The notes under the pieces were generated by a model. It ran no database searches and had not been told where the DNA came from. It saw only the letters and a program-made list of their open reading frames with translations. DNA of 64,000 nucleotides from Lachnospiraceae bacterium (GTDB lineage Bacteria; Bacillota; Clostridia; Lachnospirales; Lachnospiraceae). The stretch's first letter is position 1; every line of letters starts with the position of its first letter. Both the position numbers and the translations under genes were made by a program. The stretch lies in assembly GCA_017500935.1 (NCBI GenBank), contig JAFVXW010000075.1:1-64000 (forward strand), written 5' to 3'. Shown here in pieces: positions 7,282 through 15,370 of this stretch.

Positions 7282-8820
7282 ATGCAGCAGTTATTTTCAG
7301 CGATCAATCAGATTTTTGATTTTGTCATTCCGGTATCGGATTTTTTCTGGGATTTTCCGACTAATTTTGCCTGGTATGCCCAAATTCCGATTCTGGGTAA
7401 TTTTTCTCTGGCCATTATTTTGCTGGTAGGATCAGGAATTTATTTTACGGTCAGAACCGGATTTATCCAGGTGACGCATTTTAAAAAGGGAATTCAGATT
7501 CTGGCGCGCAAAAAAAGTCAGGAAGCCGGACTTTCTCCGCTGACGGCCTTTATGTTAAGCTCCGCCATGCGCGTAGGCCCCGGCAATATTCTGGGTGTGA
7601 CCGGTGCGGTGACAGTCGGCGGACCGGGAGCACTGTTCTGGATGTGGCTGTCAGCTTTTTTTGGTATGGCGACAGCATATTCCGAGGCGGTATTGTCCCA
7701 GATCTTCAAAGAAAAAAAAGAGGATGAACTGGTGGGCGGTCTTCCTTTTTACGGAAGAAAGCTTCTGGGAAATACGGCGGCAGCAGGTATCTTTTTGTCA
7801 GTGATGTATATTATCTATGCAATGTGCTGTCTGCCGGCACAGGGATATAATGTGGTATCTTCCCTGGGTCAGATGGTGCAGATTGCAACAGGCACAGAAA
7901 TGGCGGCAGATGCAGTTTTTTATTACATAACAGCTGTTATCCTGATCGCAGCAACTGCATATATGGCTTTTGGCGGCATTAAGAAGGTAACAAAAGTAAC
8001 AGACAAGATGGTGCCTGTGATGGCTGTTTTGTATGTGGTTACGGTGCTGGTGCTCATTGTGCTGAATGCAGACCGTATTCCTTATTTCTTTGGGGCGGTC
8101 TTTGGCGGTGCGTTTAAGCCTGAGGCAATTTTTGGCGGCGCATTCGGTACGGCATTGGCGCAGGGCATCAAGCGCGGTCTGATGTCCAACGAGGCCGGTC
8201 AGGGTACCATTACCATGGCGGCAGGCGCAGCCAACAGCGAACATCCCTGTGAACAGGGCGTAGTGCAGTCCATCGGTGTTTTTCTGGACACAATTATCAT
8301 CTGCACCCTGACCGGTTTTGTGGTGGTTATGGCACATCTTTGGAGCAGCGAGGGCAGTGAAGCATTTATGAAGCTGGGGAAACTTCCCATGTTTTTAGCT
8401 TCTGCGCAGGAGCTGACACCCGGTACGGCGATGAATGCGGTGATAGCCTTTTCCATTACGGTATGTTTCTGTCTGTTTGCCTTTACCTGTCTGATCGGTA
8501 TGATCAGCTTTTCAGAGATCGCAGCCAACCGTATCACCAGAAAACAAAAGTTTATCAACGCAATCCGCATTCTTGGTATTTTTATTACTGCTTTCGGTAT
8601 TTTTTGCTCCATTGCGGGCGTAGACCTGGGCAACCTCTGGGCAATTTCCGATCTGGGCAATATTCTGATCGTATTCGCCAATATTCCGCTTTTGTATCTG
8701 GGAGCGGGATATGTGTTTAAAGCGACAGGACATTATAAGAAGCAGGATGGATCCGCGTTTGATTCCGGTGTGATCGGTACAGAGTGCAGTTATTGGGATG
8801 AAAGAGGAAAGAAATCATGA
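7282..8820 (+). CDS. Sodium:alanine (AGCS-family) symporter
   Basis: The 512-residue polytopic protein has about ten to eleven hydrophobic segments. It carries the AGCS hallmarks MRVGPGNILGVTGAV near residue 97, PGALFWMWLSAFFGMATAYSE and GIKRGLMSNEAGQGT. AGCS proteins import alanine or glycine with sodium. The ATG lies 7 bases after GGGGAGG. The last four bases overlap the start of a GH36-like gene (ATGA), so the two are translated together, an unusual partnership for an amino-acid carrier. Its leader can fold into a stem that hides the ribosome site. Confidence 0.88.
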   Translation: MQQLFSAINQIFDFVIPVSDFFWDFPTNFAWYAQIPILGNFSLAIILLVGSGIYFTVRTGFIQVTHFKKGIQILARKKSQEAGLSPLTAFMLSSAMRVGPGNILGVTGAVTVGGPGALFWMWLSAFFGMATAYSEAVLSQIFKEKKEDELVGGLPFYGRKLLGNTAAAGIFLSVMYIIYAMCCLPAQGYNVVSSLGQMVQIATGTEMAADAVFYYITAVILIAATAYMAFGGIKKVTKVTDKMVPVMAVLYVVTVLVLIVLNADRIPYFFGAVFGGAFKPEAIFGGAFGTALAQGIKRGLMSNEAGQGTITMAAGAANSEHPCEQGVVQSIGVFLDTIIICTLTGFVVVMAHLWSSEGSEAFMKLGKLPMFLASAQELTPGTAMNAVIAFSITVCFCLFAFTCLIGMISFSEIAANRITRKQKFINAIRILGIFITAFGIFCSIAGVDLGNLWAISDLGNILIVFANIPLLYLGAGYVFKATGHYKKQDGSAFDSGVIGTECSYWDERGKKS

Positions 8821-10580
8821 ACATGCAGCAGTGTGTAAAAGGGGTAGAATTTACTTTTTCCATGCAGGAGGGAATGAACTGTTCGCTGGAAAATGTGAGG
8901 GAGAAAAACGGTATCTGTCTGTATGATTTTTCACTTTGCTGGACAAAGGAAAATGCGGCGGCAGACGATGCTTTTGTGTTTCAGTGGAAAGAGCCGATGA
9001 GGGGAATTTTATATAAGTGGGATTCCAGATGTCTTTTGCATAAGGATATTTTTCCGCATTGGGATGACTGCTTTCCTTCCATGATCTCACAGAATGCGCC
9101 GGTTTCCTGTTATTTTGACGGAAATGACCAAAACAGTTACTGTTGGGCCTTGTCAGAGTGTCAGAAGCTGATCACGATCAAAAACGGTATCGATGATAAA
9201 TACGGAGATCTGACACCGCAGTTTACGTTGAAAGTGCAGCAGTTTACCAATCAGTATCAGACAAAACTGACGTTATGGATCGACAGGCGCAAAGTGCCGA
9301 TGCGGACAGCGGTCAGTGAGGTGGCAGGCTGGTGGGAGACAGAATGTGGCTTAAAGCCCCTTTCTGTGCCGGATATCGCAAGAGTGCCGCTGTATTCTTT
9401 CTGGTATTCCTATCATCAGGATGTGTTTGCACACGATGTAGAGGAAAAATGCCAATGGGCCAAAAAGCTGGGATTTGATATCTGCATCGTGGATGACGGA
9501 TGGCAGACGGATGATTCAGGCGGCGGTTACGGCTACTGCGGGGACTGGCAGCCGGCGCCCACCAAGCTTCCGGATATGGCAGCCCATGTAAAAAGGGTAC
9601 ATGACATCGGTATGAAATATGTACTGTGGTACAGTGTACCTTTTGTTGGACATTATTCCATGCATTACGCCCATTTTCAGGGGATGATCCTGCGGGATAT
9701 TCCGGAGCTGAAAGCAGCAGTCCTGGATCCCAGATACCGGGAAGTCCGGGAGTTTTTGATCAATACTTATAAAAAAGCATTGCTGGAATGGGACCTGGAC
9801 GGATTTAAGCTGGATTTTGTAGATGCCTGGTGTGACAATGCGCAAAATGCACCGTACAATACAGGCATGGATATCCCGGCACTGCAGGATGCGGTGGAGG
9901 AATGCATGACGCAGATCGTACAGACTTTATCTGAGATCAAGTCTGATATCCTGCTGGAATTTCGTCAGGAATATATCGGACCGCATATGAAGCGGTTCGG
10001 CAATATGTTCCGCGTGGGTGACTGTGCTGCAAACTATTTAAAAAACCGTACGGTGATCCTGGATTACCGTATGTTTATGGGTGATCAGGCAGTTCATTCC
10101 GATATGCTGATCATGGCTCCGGAGGAGACACCGCAGACCAATGCACTGCAGATCATCAGCTGTATGTTCGGTGTGCTGCAGTTTTCGGGCAGAATGGAAG
10201 ATATGACGCCGGAAATGACGGAAATGGCGGTGTTCTGGATCCGTTTTCTCAAAGAACACATACAGCTTTTGCAGAGCAGATCTTTAGAGGCATATGAGGC
10301 ACAGCTGCTGTATACCTGGGCAAAGACCTGCGAGAACGGTGAGTGCGCAGTCGGTGTGTATGCCATTGACAAAGTGGTAAAACCCGATGCTGTGGATACA
10401 ATTTATATTGCCAACGGCTGTGCGGGAGAGAGGGTACTTGTGGAGCTGGAGGGTACTTATCAGGTGCAGATTCTGGATTGTTTCGGACATAAGAAAGATG
10501 CATTTGAAAAGAAATTTGCGGATATTACGGTTTTGCCGGTGCCGTCGGGCGGCATGGTAGTGCTGAAGAAAAGTAAATAA
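8817..10580 (+). CDS. GH36/melibiase-like glycoside hydrolase
   Basis: The 587-residue protein has an N-terminal beta domain (about 1-185) followed by a TIM-barrel from VPLYSFWYSYHQDV. The VDDGWQ motif (around residue 226) and DGFKLDFVDAW (Asp nucleophile in KLDF, near residue 332) match clan GH-D alpha-galactosidases and raffinose-synthase-like enzymes. The RVGDCAAN segment is a likely site of the acid/base aspartate. No signal peptide is present, so it is cytoplasmic. It is coupled to the upstream AGCS symporter by an ATGA overlap. Exact specificity (alpha-galactoside, alpha-N-acetylgalactosaminide or other) is not decided by these motifs. It is only distantly similar to the 700-residue GH36 encoded next to it on the other strand. 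Confidence 0.75.
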   Translation: MNMQQCVKGVEFTFSMQEGMNCSLENVREKNGICLYDFSLCWTKENAAADDAFVFQWKEPMRGILYKWDSRCLLHKDIFPHWDDCFPSMISQNAPVSCYFDGNDQNSYCWALSECQKLITIKNGIDDKYGDLTPQFTLKVQQFTNQYQTKLTLWIDRRKVPMRTAVSEVAGWWETECGLKPLSVPDIARVPLYSFWYSYHQDVFAHDVEEKCQWAKKLGFDICIVDDGWQTDDSGGGYGYCGDWQPAPTKLPDMAAHVKRVHDIGMKYVLWYSVPFVGHYSMHYAHFQGMILRDIPELKAAVLDPRYREVREFLINTYKKALLEWDLDGFKLDFVDAWCDNAQNAPYNTGMDIPALQDAVEECMTQIVQTLSEIKSDILLEFRQEYIGPHMKRFGNMFRVGDCAANYLKNRTVILDYRMFMGDQAVHSDMLIMAPEETPQTNALQIISCMFGVLQFSGRMEDMTPEMTEMAVFWIRFLKEHIQLLQSRSLEAYEAQLLYTWAKTCENGECAVGVYAIDKVVKPDAVDTIYIANGCAGERVLVELEGTYQVQILDCFGHKKDAFEKKFADITVLPVPSGGMVVLKKSK

Positions 10581-10596
10581 GCAGTATACAGCAATA

Positions 10597-10641
10597 AGGG
10601 GCAGCCAGTTTTGAAAACCGGCCGCCCCATTGGCTTTTTAA
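10597..10641. terminator. Bidirectional terminator between two GH36 genes
   Basis: GGGGCAGCC and GGCCGCCCC form an imperfect GC-rich stem around a 13-nt loop, with T-rich sequence beyond it. It lies between the convergent stop codons at 10580 and 10655. Confidence 0.65.
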
Positions 10642-10654
10642 GAGAATTTATGTT

Positions 10655-12757
10655 TTAGTCAGCTTTTTTATAAAACCACACAGCACCCTGTCTGGCAGGA
10701 AGTGTAAAGGTAAGTTCCGAAGAAGTTGTGGTGAAGCTTTCGCCGGTTTCTTCGTTTTCAAAATACCAGCTGCCTTCGTCCAGAGCCTGCAGGTTTACGG
10801 TAATGCTGTCCTGTGTACATTTGATATTGCGGATCACCTGAACGCAGCCTTTGTCGCCCTGATGGAACTGATATCCTGTCCAGCCGGTGCCTTTGCGGCA
10901 GATGTCGGATGTCAGCAGGTAGTAGTCGCTGTTAAACATCATGGCAGCCGCTTTACGCCAGATTTTTTCCATGCGGGCAAGGTATGCATGTTTTTCTTCG
11001 GGCAGATCGATCATGTTTTTGGGATTGCCCAGAGAAAGGAACGGACACATTGCATTGTGGAAAGTGTAGTTTTCATAGTTGAAACGTTCGGGAAGAACCA
11101 AAGGCGCAAAATCAGGTGCGTAATCGCCGTTTTCATCATCCCAGCTGGACATGAAGCCGCGGAAAGCGGGAACCCAGCCATAGAGCGCGTCACGGAAAGC
11201 CTGCTGTACGGGCGCAATGCCGTAACCGTAGTCTGTTTCATGCAGTGCTACTGCGCGGCGGATGCTTTCGGAATCCAGACGTCGTCCGCCGGAAGCGCAG
11301 GTATCGATAAAGAGTCCGGGAATCTCATCTATCAGGGTGTCCCAGAAGGTGAGCAGTCCCTGAACATAGTGGTTTTCGATGGAGCCCAGTCTGTCAGCGT
11401 CTTCGTTGTCACGCCAGTAAGGCAGAGGGGAGAAATTCATATCCATGCGGTAACAGGTGATGTCGCCTTCACGAATGATATCCAGTGTGCGGTTGGTGAG
11501 CCAGGACAGTGCATCCGGGTCTCCGAGGTTGAGCAGACGGTTTTCTCTCCAGTGGTCAAGTGTGATGCCGCCCCAGGGACGCAGGCTTTCTTCCAGTGCA
11601 CTCATTTTTGCGGGAAAATCAGCATCATCGGAATGTGCTCTGAGCTTTGTATATTCATTCCGCATGGCAGCCACATAATCGTAGTGCTCCTGATTCAGTC
11701 CCAGCATAAATTCCGGGTGTTCCCTGCGAAGTTCAGAATCTGCGGCAGCACGCTCCGGCTCAAACCATACCAAAAAGCCCATGTCACGGTCGCGGCATGC
11801 CTTTCCGATGGGAGCAAAGCCGTTGGGGAAGTTGTCGGGGTCTGGTTTCCAGGTACCGGTATTCATCCAGTGTTTGACGCCGTCAGGATCTTTGCAGGGA
11901 TACCAGCCGGCATCGATCCATAACAGATCGGGCATAAAGGGCATTTTGGCAGTGTTGGCCAAAGCGGCAAGCTCCAGCTCCTCGGTGGCAAGGGTAAATT
12001 CTTCGCCGCCGCCGTTTTCTGTGATAATGGTAAAAGGTCTTGCGGGAGAGCCTGCGATCGAAGGCATCATATGGTCAAAATAGAATCTGCGCCAGCGATT
12101 GATACCGCGCTGTTCGTTTCCGCAGAAGGTCTGAAGGGTGATACGGGGGGTACGGATGGTCTCGCCGGGCTGTAAGGAAAGTGCAAGACTCTGCTGACCG
12201 GCAGTCAGATGAACTCCTTCACCGATGCCTTCGGCGCAGATCTGCCACTGACCGGGCCATCCTACTGCCAGATTAAAGCCGCCGTTTTCATCCATCCAGC
12301 GCTGATACGGCCAGGCATGACCTGTGGGACGTCCGTCTTCGGGCGCAAAGATCATTTTGTCGCCGGGACAAAATGTCTTGCGGATGGCAGAAAAGCCGTC
12401 TGCGGAGCAGTAATCGCCGTTTAAAGTAGAAAGACAGTTCTGACTGATCGTAATATCCAAAGCATTTACATCACAGAGGATAGGAGAAGGGGTACTGCCG
12501 GTGTTGGTAAACCATACAGTCCATTCTGCGGCGGCAATATCCTGATAAGAGAGATATTCGACACGAACCTGTAAGGTATCGATCATGCCGGAATATTCTC
12601 TGCGGCGGATACGGCTGTCGGTAAATACAGAGGTTTTTTTGAAATCTGCGGGCAGCTGTGTGTAATGTTTTTCTCCGTAGGTAAAAGACAGCGGAAGTGC
12701 GTCAGGAGAGAAAAGGCTGCGAAGAAACGCAAATTCTTTGGTACAGGTATCATTCAT
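10655..12757 (-). CDS. Alpha-galactosidase, GH36
   Basis: This 700-residue enzyme has the full GH36 layout: an N-terminal beta-supersandwich (about 1-270), a TIM barrel with LLWIDAGWYP, an FLVWFEPERA strand, CYRMDMNFSP (Asp nucleophile in RMDMN) and DTCASGGRRLD, then a C-terminal beta domain. GH36 retaining enzymes hydrolyse alpha-1,6-galactosides such as melibiose and raffinose. The length is normal for the intracellular family and there is no signal peptide. It follows a URO-D-family gene on the same strand with a 40-base gap and a ribosome site (AGGAGGACACC) before the ATG, so the two probably share a transcript. Confidence 0.9.
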   Translation of the reverse strand: MNDTCTKEFAFLRSLFSPDALPLSFTYGEKHYTQLPADFKKTSVFTDSRIRRREYSGMIDTLQVRVEYLSYQDIAAAEWTVWFTNTGSTPSPILCDVNALDITISQNCLSTLNGDYCSADGFSAIRKTFCPGDKMIFAPEDGRPTGHAWPYQRWMDENGGFNLAVGWPGQWQICAEGIGEGVHLTAGQQSLALSLQPGETIRTPRITLQTFCGNEQRGINRWRRFYFDHMMPSIAGSPARPFTIITENGGGEEFTLATEELELAALANTAKMPFMPDLLWIDAGWYPCKDPDGVKHWMNTGTWKPDPDNFPNGFAPIGKACRDRDMGFLVWFEPERAAADSELRREHPEFMLGLNQEHYDYVAAMRNEYTKLRAHSDDADFPAKMSALEESLRPWGGITLDHWRENRLLNLGDPDALSWLTNRTLDIIREGDITCYRMDMNFSPLPYWRDNEDADRLGSIENHYVQGLLTFWDTLIDEIPGLFIDTCASGGRRLDSESIRRAVALHETDYGYGIAPVQQAFRDALYGWVPAFRGFMSSWDDENGDYAPDFAPLVLPERFNYENYTFHNAMCPFLSLGNPKNMIDLPEEKHAYLARMEKIWRKAAAMMFNSDYYLLTSDICRKGTGWTGYQFHQGDKGCVQVIRNIKCTQDSITVNLQALDEGSWYFENEETGESFTTTSSELTFTLPARQGAVWFYKKAD

Positions 12758-12797
12758 AATGGTGTCCTCCTGTTATAAAAGGGTGAAAAGGTAATAT

Positions 12798-13829
12798 TTA
12801 CTGCAGCTCTTTAATGGTTTCTACCAGTGCTTTTAAGTTTTCAAAGGGGAAATCATTGTCGGCTTCCACATAAAACCAGGCGCCGCCGTTTTTGACATCA
12901 AAGATTTCAGCTTCTTTTCTGACAAGGTCACGTACCTGCTGCGGTGTACCGAAGGTCATGGTATTGGCGCGGTCTGTGTGAAGTGCGACGGCAAGGCCAA
13001 GTTCACGGCATTTTGCAGCCAGTTTTTCCATATCGTAAGCGGGAAGCTGAGGCCAGATGGAGGTGACACCAAGTTCTTTAAAATCAGGCAGGATATCCCA
13101 GACCATGCCGCAGCTGTGAAAATGGATATCCATGCCGGCTTTGACGGCCGGTTCCAGAATATAAGCAAGGCGGGGCTTGATAAAACGCCGCCACATGGCA
13201 GGGCTGATCAGCAGGGATTTTTCGCCGCCGTAATCATCACCGATGGCAAGACCGTCTGCGCCCAGCGCAACAGCGGTTTCCGTACATTTGCGGCCATATT
13301 CCATGATCATGTCTGCGATGGCTTCCACATCCTCGTCTTCAAGGGCGATTCCGCAGAGTGCATTTTCATCGCCGCAGAGGGTGATCAGCTTTTCATAGAT
13401 GCCGACAGTGCCGTGAAAGGTGTAGTATCCGGCCTCTTTCATGCTGTCGATGCGCGCCTTTAACTGCGGAAAGTCGGGATGATCGGGAGTGACAGGCACG
13501 GGCGGCTTATAGGAAGAAAGTTTTGAAGTATCTTCCAGCGGATATTTACAGGGGATACCGGTGACGCCGAAAATGCGTTTTTCCCAGGTTACGCCCCATT
13601 CGTCTTCAAAAAAGTAATGGTATCTGCCGTTTTCGTCGTATTCATCCGGAGCAGGGCCGGTGCAGGGCATACGGCGGAAGGGCTCAAAATCGCCCGGCAG
13701 TGCGGCATAAAGATCATTTAGTTTGTCACCGTGTTCATAATAGCCAACGGGGCAGTAATAATACTGAACCGGAACTTTGTCCGGCTTTTCAAAATGCATG
13801 GCGGCTTTCACGCGTTCTCTGGAAGTCAT
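12798..13829 (-). CDS. Uroporphyrinogen decarboxylase (URO-D)-family protein, methyltransferase-like
   Basis: The 343-residue protein starts MTSRERVKAAMHFEKPDKVPV, the usual N-terminus of the URO-D superfamily branch that includes corrinoid methyltransferases (MtaA, MtbA and veratrol-type). DIHFHSCGMVWD (around residue 235) supplies the His-x-Cys pair that binds zinc in those enzymes. The later cysteine used as third zinc ligand in MtaA-type proteins is not obvious near the C-terminus (DVKNGGAWFYVEA). True heme-pathway HemE is unlikely because the gene heads an operon with an alpha-galactosidase. It may move methyl groups or act on an unknown substrate; the role is open. Confidence 0.65.
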   Translation of the reverse strand: MTSRERVKAAMHFEKPDKVPVQYYYCPVGYYEHGDKLNDLYAALPGDFEPFRRMPCTGPAPDEYDENGRYHYFFEDEWGVTWEKRIFGVTGIPCKYPLEDTSKLSSYKPPVPVTPDHPDFPQLKARIDSMKEAGYYTFHGTVGIYEKLITLCGDENALCGIALEDEDVEAIADMIMEYGRKCTETAVALGADGLAIGDDYGGEKSLLISPAMWRRFIKPRLAYILEPAVKAGMDIHFHSCGMVWDILPDFKELGVTSIWPQLPAYDMEKLAAKCRELGLAVALHTDRANTMTFGTPQQVRDLVRKEAEIFDVKNGGAWFYVEADNDFPFENLKALVETIKELQ

Positions 13830-13972
13830 GGCAATGTCACCTTTCTTTGTTTTTGAGTCATAAAAAATGGATGATTCTCACAAAATTTCCTTTGAAAAAA
13901 TGGTAGCAACGGCAGCAGAAAATGTCAATCGCAAAAAAGAAACTGGCGGCAGTAAATAGAATATCTGACCAA

Positions 13973-14001
13973 TATCCATAAAAAATAATATTTTATCCAT
14001 A
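13973..14001 (+). promoter_or_regulatory. Direct-repeat operator, two TATCCATA sites 21 bp apart
   Basis: TATCCATA occurs at 13973-13980 and again at 13994-14001, on the same face of the helix two turns apart. They lie just upstream of a -35 candidate at 14017. Paired direct repeats spaced this way are typical AraC-family binding sites, and an AraC regulator is the last gene of the operon. Confidence 0.5.
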
Positions 14002-14016
14002 CCAAAAGTGAGGGGT

Positions 14017-14045
14017 TTGTGTTAAAAAGATAGTAGGGGTATTAC
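14017..14045 (+). promoter_or_regulatory. Putative promoter of the Gfo/Idh/MocA operon
   Basis: TTGTGT (14017-14022), a 17-bp spacer and TATTAC (14040-14045). Both boxes are weak, which fits dependence on an activator bound to the repeats directly upstream. Confidence 0.45.
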
Positions 14046-14075
14046 TTTATTTTTATCATCAGGAGGGGTGTATCT

Positions 14076-15332
14076 ATGAACAGAAAAGTAAAAGTAGGTG
14101 TTATCGGCGTTGGACGCGGCAGCAGTATGATGAATTACTGCAAACTGGCACAGAATGCAGAATTGGTGGCAGTGTGTGACAAGTGGGAGGAAGGTCTTAA
14201 ACTCCGTGAAAGGGAGTGGGGAGATGCGGTTGCCTATTACACGGACTATGATGAATTTTTAAAACACGACATGGATGCGGTGGTTTTGGCCAACTATGCC
14301 AATGAACACGCACCTTTTGCGGTAAAGGCGATGAGAGCCGGAAAGCATGTTTTGAGCGAAGTGCTGCCTGTACAGACCATGAAGGAAGCTGTGGAGCTTA
14401 TCGAGGCAGTGGAGGAGACCGGCAGAATTTATGCATATGCAGAAAATTACTGCTATATGCCTGCACCCCGCGAGATGAGAAGACTTTACCGTGAAGGTAA
14501 GATCGGCGAATTTGAGTATGGCGAAGGTGAATATGTACATAACTGTGAATCTATCTGGCCTGAAATTACATACGGAGAGAAAGATCACTGGCGCAACGGC
14601 ATGTATTCCACCTTTTACTGTACCCATTCCATGGGACCGATCATTCACATTACAGGCCTGCGTCCGGTGAGGGTTACCGGCTTTGAGGGTACAAAGATCG
14701 AAAGAAATCTGCGCATGGGTGCCAAAGGCGGTGCCTTTGGCATGGAAATGGTGGAACTGGAAAACGGCGGTATCGTAAAGAGCATTCACGGCGGCCTGTA
14801 TAAAAATTCCATCTGGTATACTGTTTACGGCTCCAAGGGACGTATGGAATCCGCAAGGGAAGATGCGGAAGCCGGGGATGTACATCAGGTCTATATCAAT
14901 GCCGATGCGTATTCAGGTGAATATGGCCCCAATAAGGTGGATGCTTATAAAGTACCTGCACAGTTCCCTGAACTGGAGGAAAAAATGGGACACGGCGGTT
15001 CTGACGTTTATACCATGTATCATTTTATCGAAAAGATCAAAGGAAACGAAGAAGCGGATGTGATCGATGTTTATGAGGCACTGGATATGTTCCTGCCGGG
15101 TCTGTTTGCATACCGTTCCATTCTGGCCGGCGGTATTCCGATGGAGATCCCCAATCTTCGTGACAAGGCAGTGCGTGAACAGTACCGCAATGATACAGCA
15201 TGTACCGATCCAAAGGCAGCAGGTGATATGCTGCAGCCTAATTTTTCTAAGGGAAATGTGGAAATTGATGACAGTGTCTATGATCTGATCCGTGAAAAAT
15301 GGCTGGTCAAGCTTGCAGAACAGGAGAAATAA
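14076..15332 (+). CDS. Gfo/Idh/MocA-family sugar oxidoreductase, copy 1
   Basis: The 418-residue protein has an N-terminal Rossmann fold with the dinucleotide motif VGVIGVGRGSS (residues 6-16) and the family EVLP / ENYCYMPA segments, where Glu-Lys-Pro is usual in classic members. A C-terminal alpha/beta substrate domain starts near residue 130. Such enzymes oxidise or reduce sugar hydroxyls with tightly bound NAD. Related gut enzymes oxidise C3 of glycosides before elimination. AGGAGGGG precedes the ATG. A near-duplicate gene follows 38 bases after its stop. Substrate unknown; the neighbourhood of alpha-galactosidases suggests a galactoside or cyclitol. Confidence 0.8.
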   Translation: MNRKVKVGVIGVGRGSSMMNYCKLAQNAELVAVCDKWEEGLKLREREWGDAVAYYTDYDEFLKHDMDAVVLANYANEHAPFAVKAMRAGKHVLSEVLPVQTMKEAVELIEAVEETGRIYAYAENYCYMPAPREMRRLYREGKIGEFEYGEGEYVHNCESIWPEITYGEKDHWRNGMYSTFYCTHSMGPIIHITGLRPVRVTGFEGTKIERNLRMGAKGGAFGMEMVELENGGIVKSIHGGLYKNSIWYTVYGSKGRMESAREDAEAGDVHQVYINADAYSGEYGPNKVDAYKVPAQFPELEEKMGHGGSDVYTMYHFIEKIKGNEEADVIDVYEALDMFLPGLFAYRSILAGGIPMEIPNLRDKAVREQYRNDTACTDPKAAGDMLQPNFSKGNVEIDDSVYDLIREKWLVKLAEQEK

Positions 15333-15370
15333 AATACAGACAGCGGATAAGTCTCAGAAGGAGTTATAAA

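Noticed and set aside
10862-11923. A 353-codon frame on the plus strand
   Set aside because: It is antisense to the well-supported GH36 alpha-galactosidase and shows no family motif.
12798-13829. Heme-pathway uroporphyrinogen decarboxylase (hemE)
   Set aside because: No other heme genes are near, the partner is a glycosidase, and an HxC zinc pair as in methyltransferases is present.
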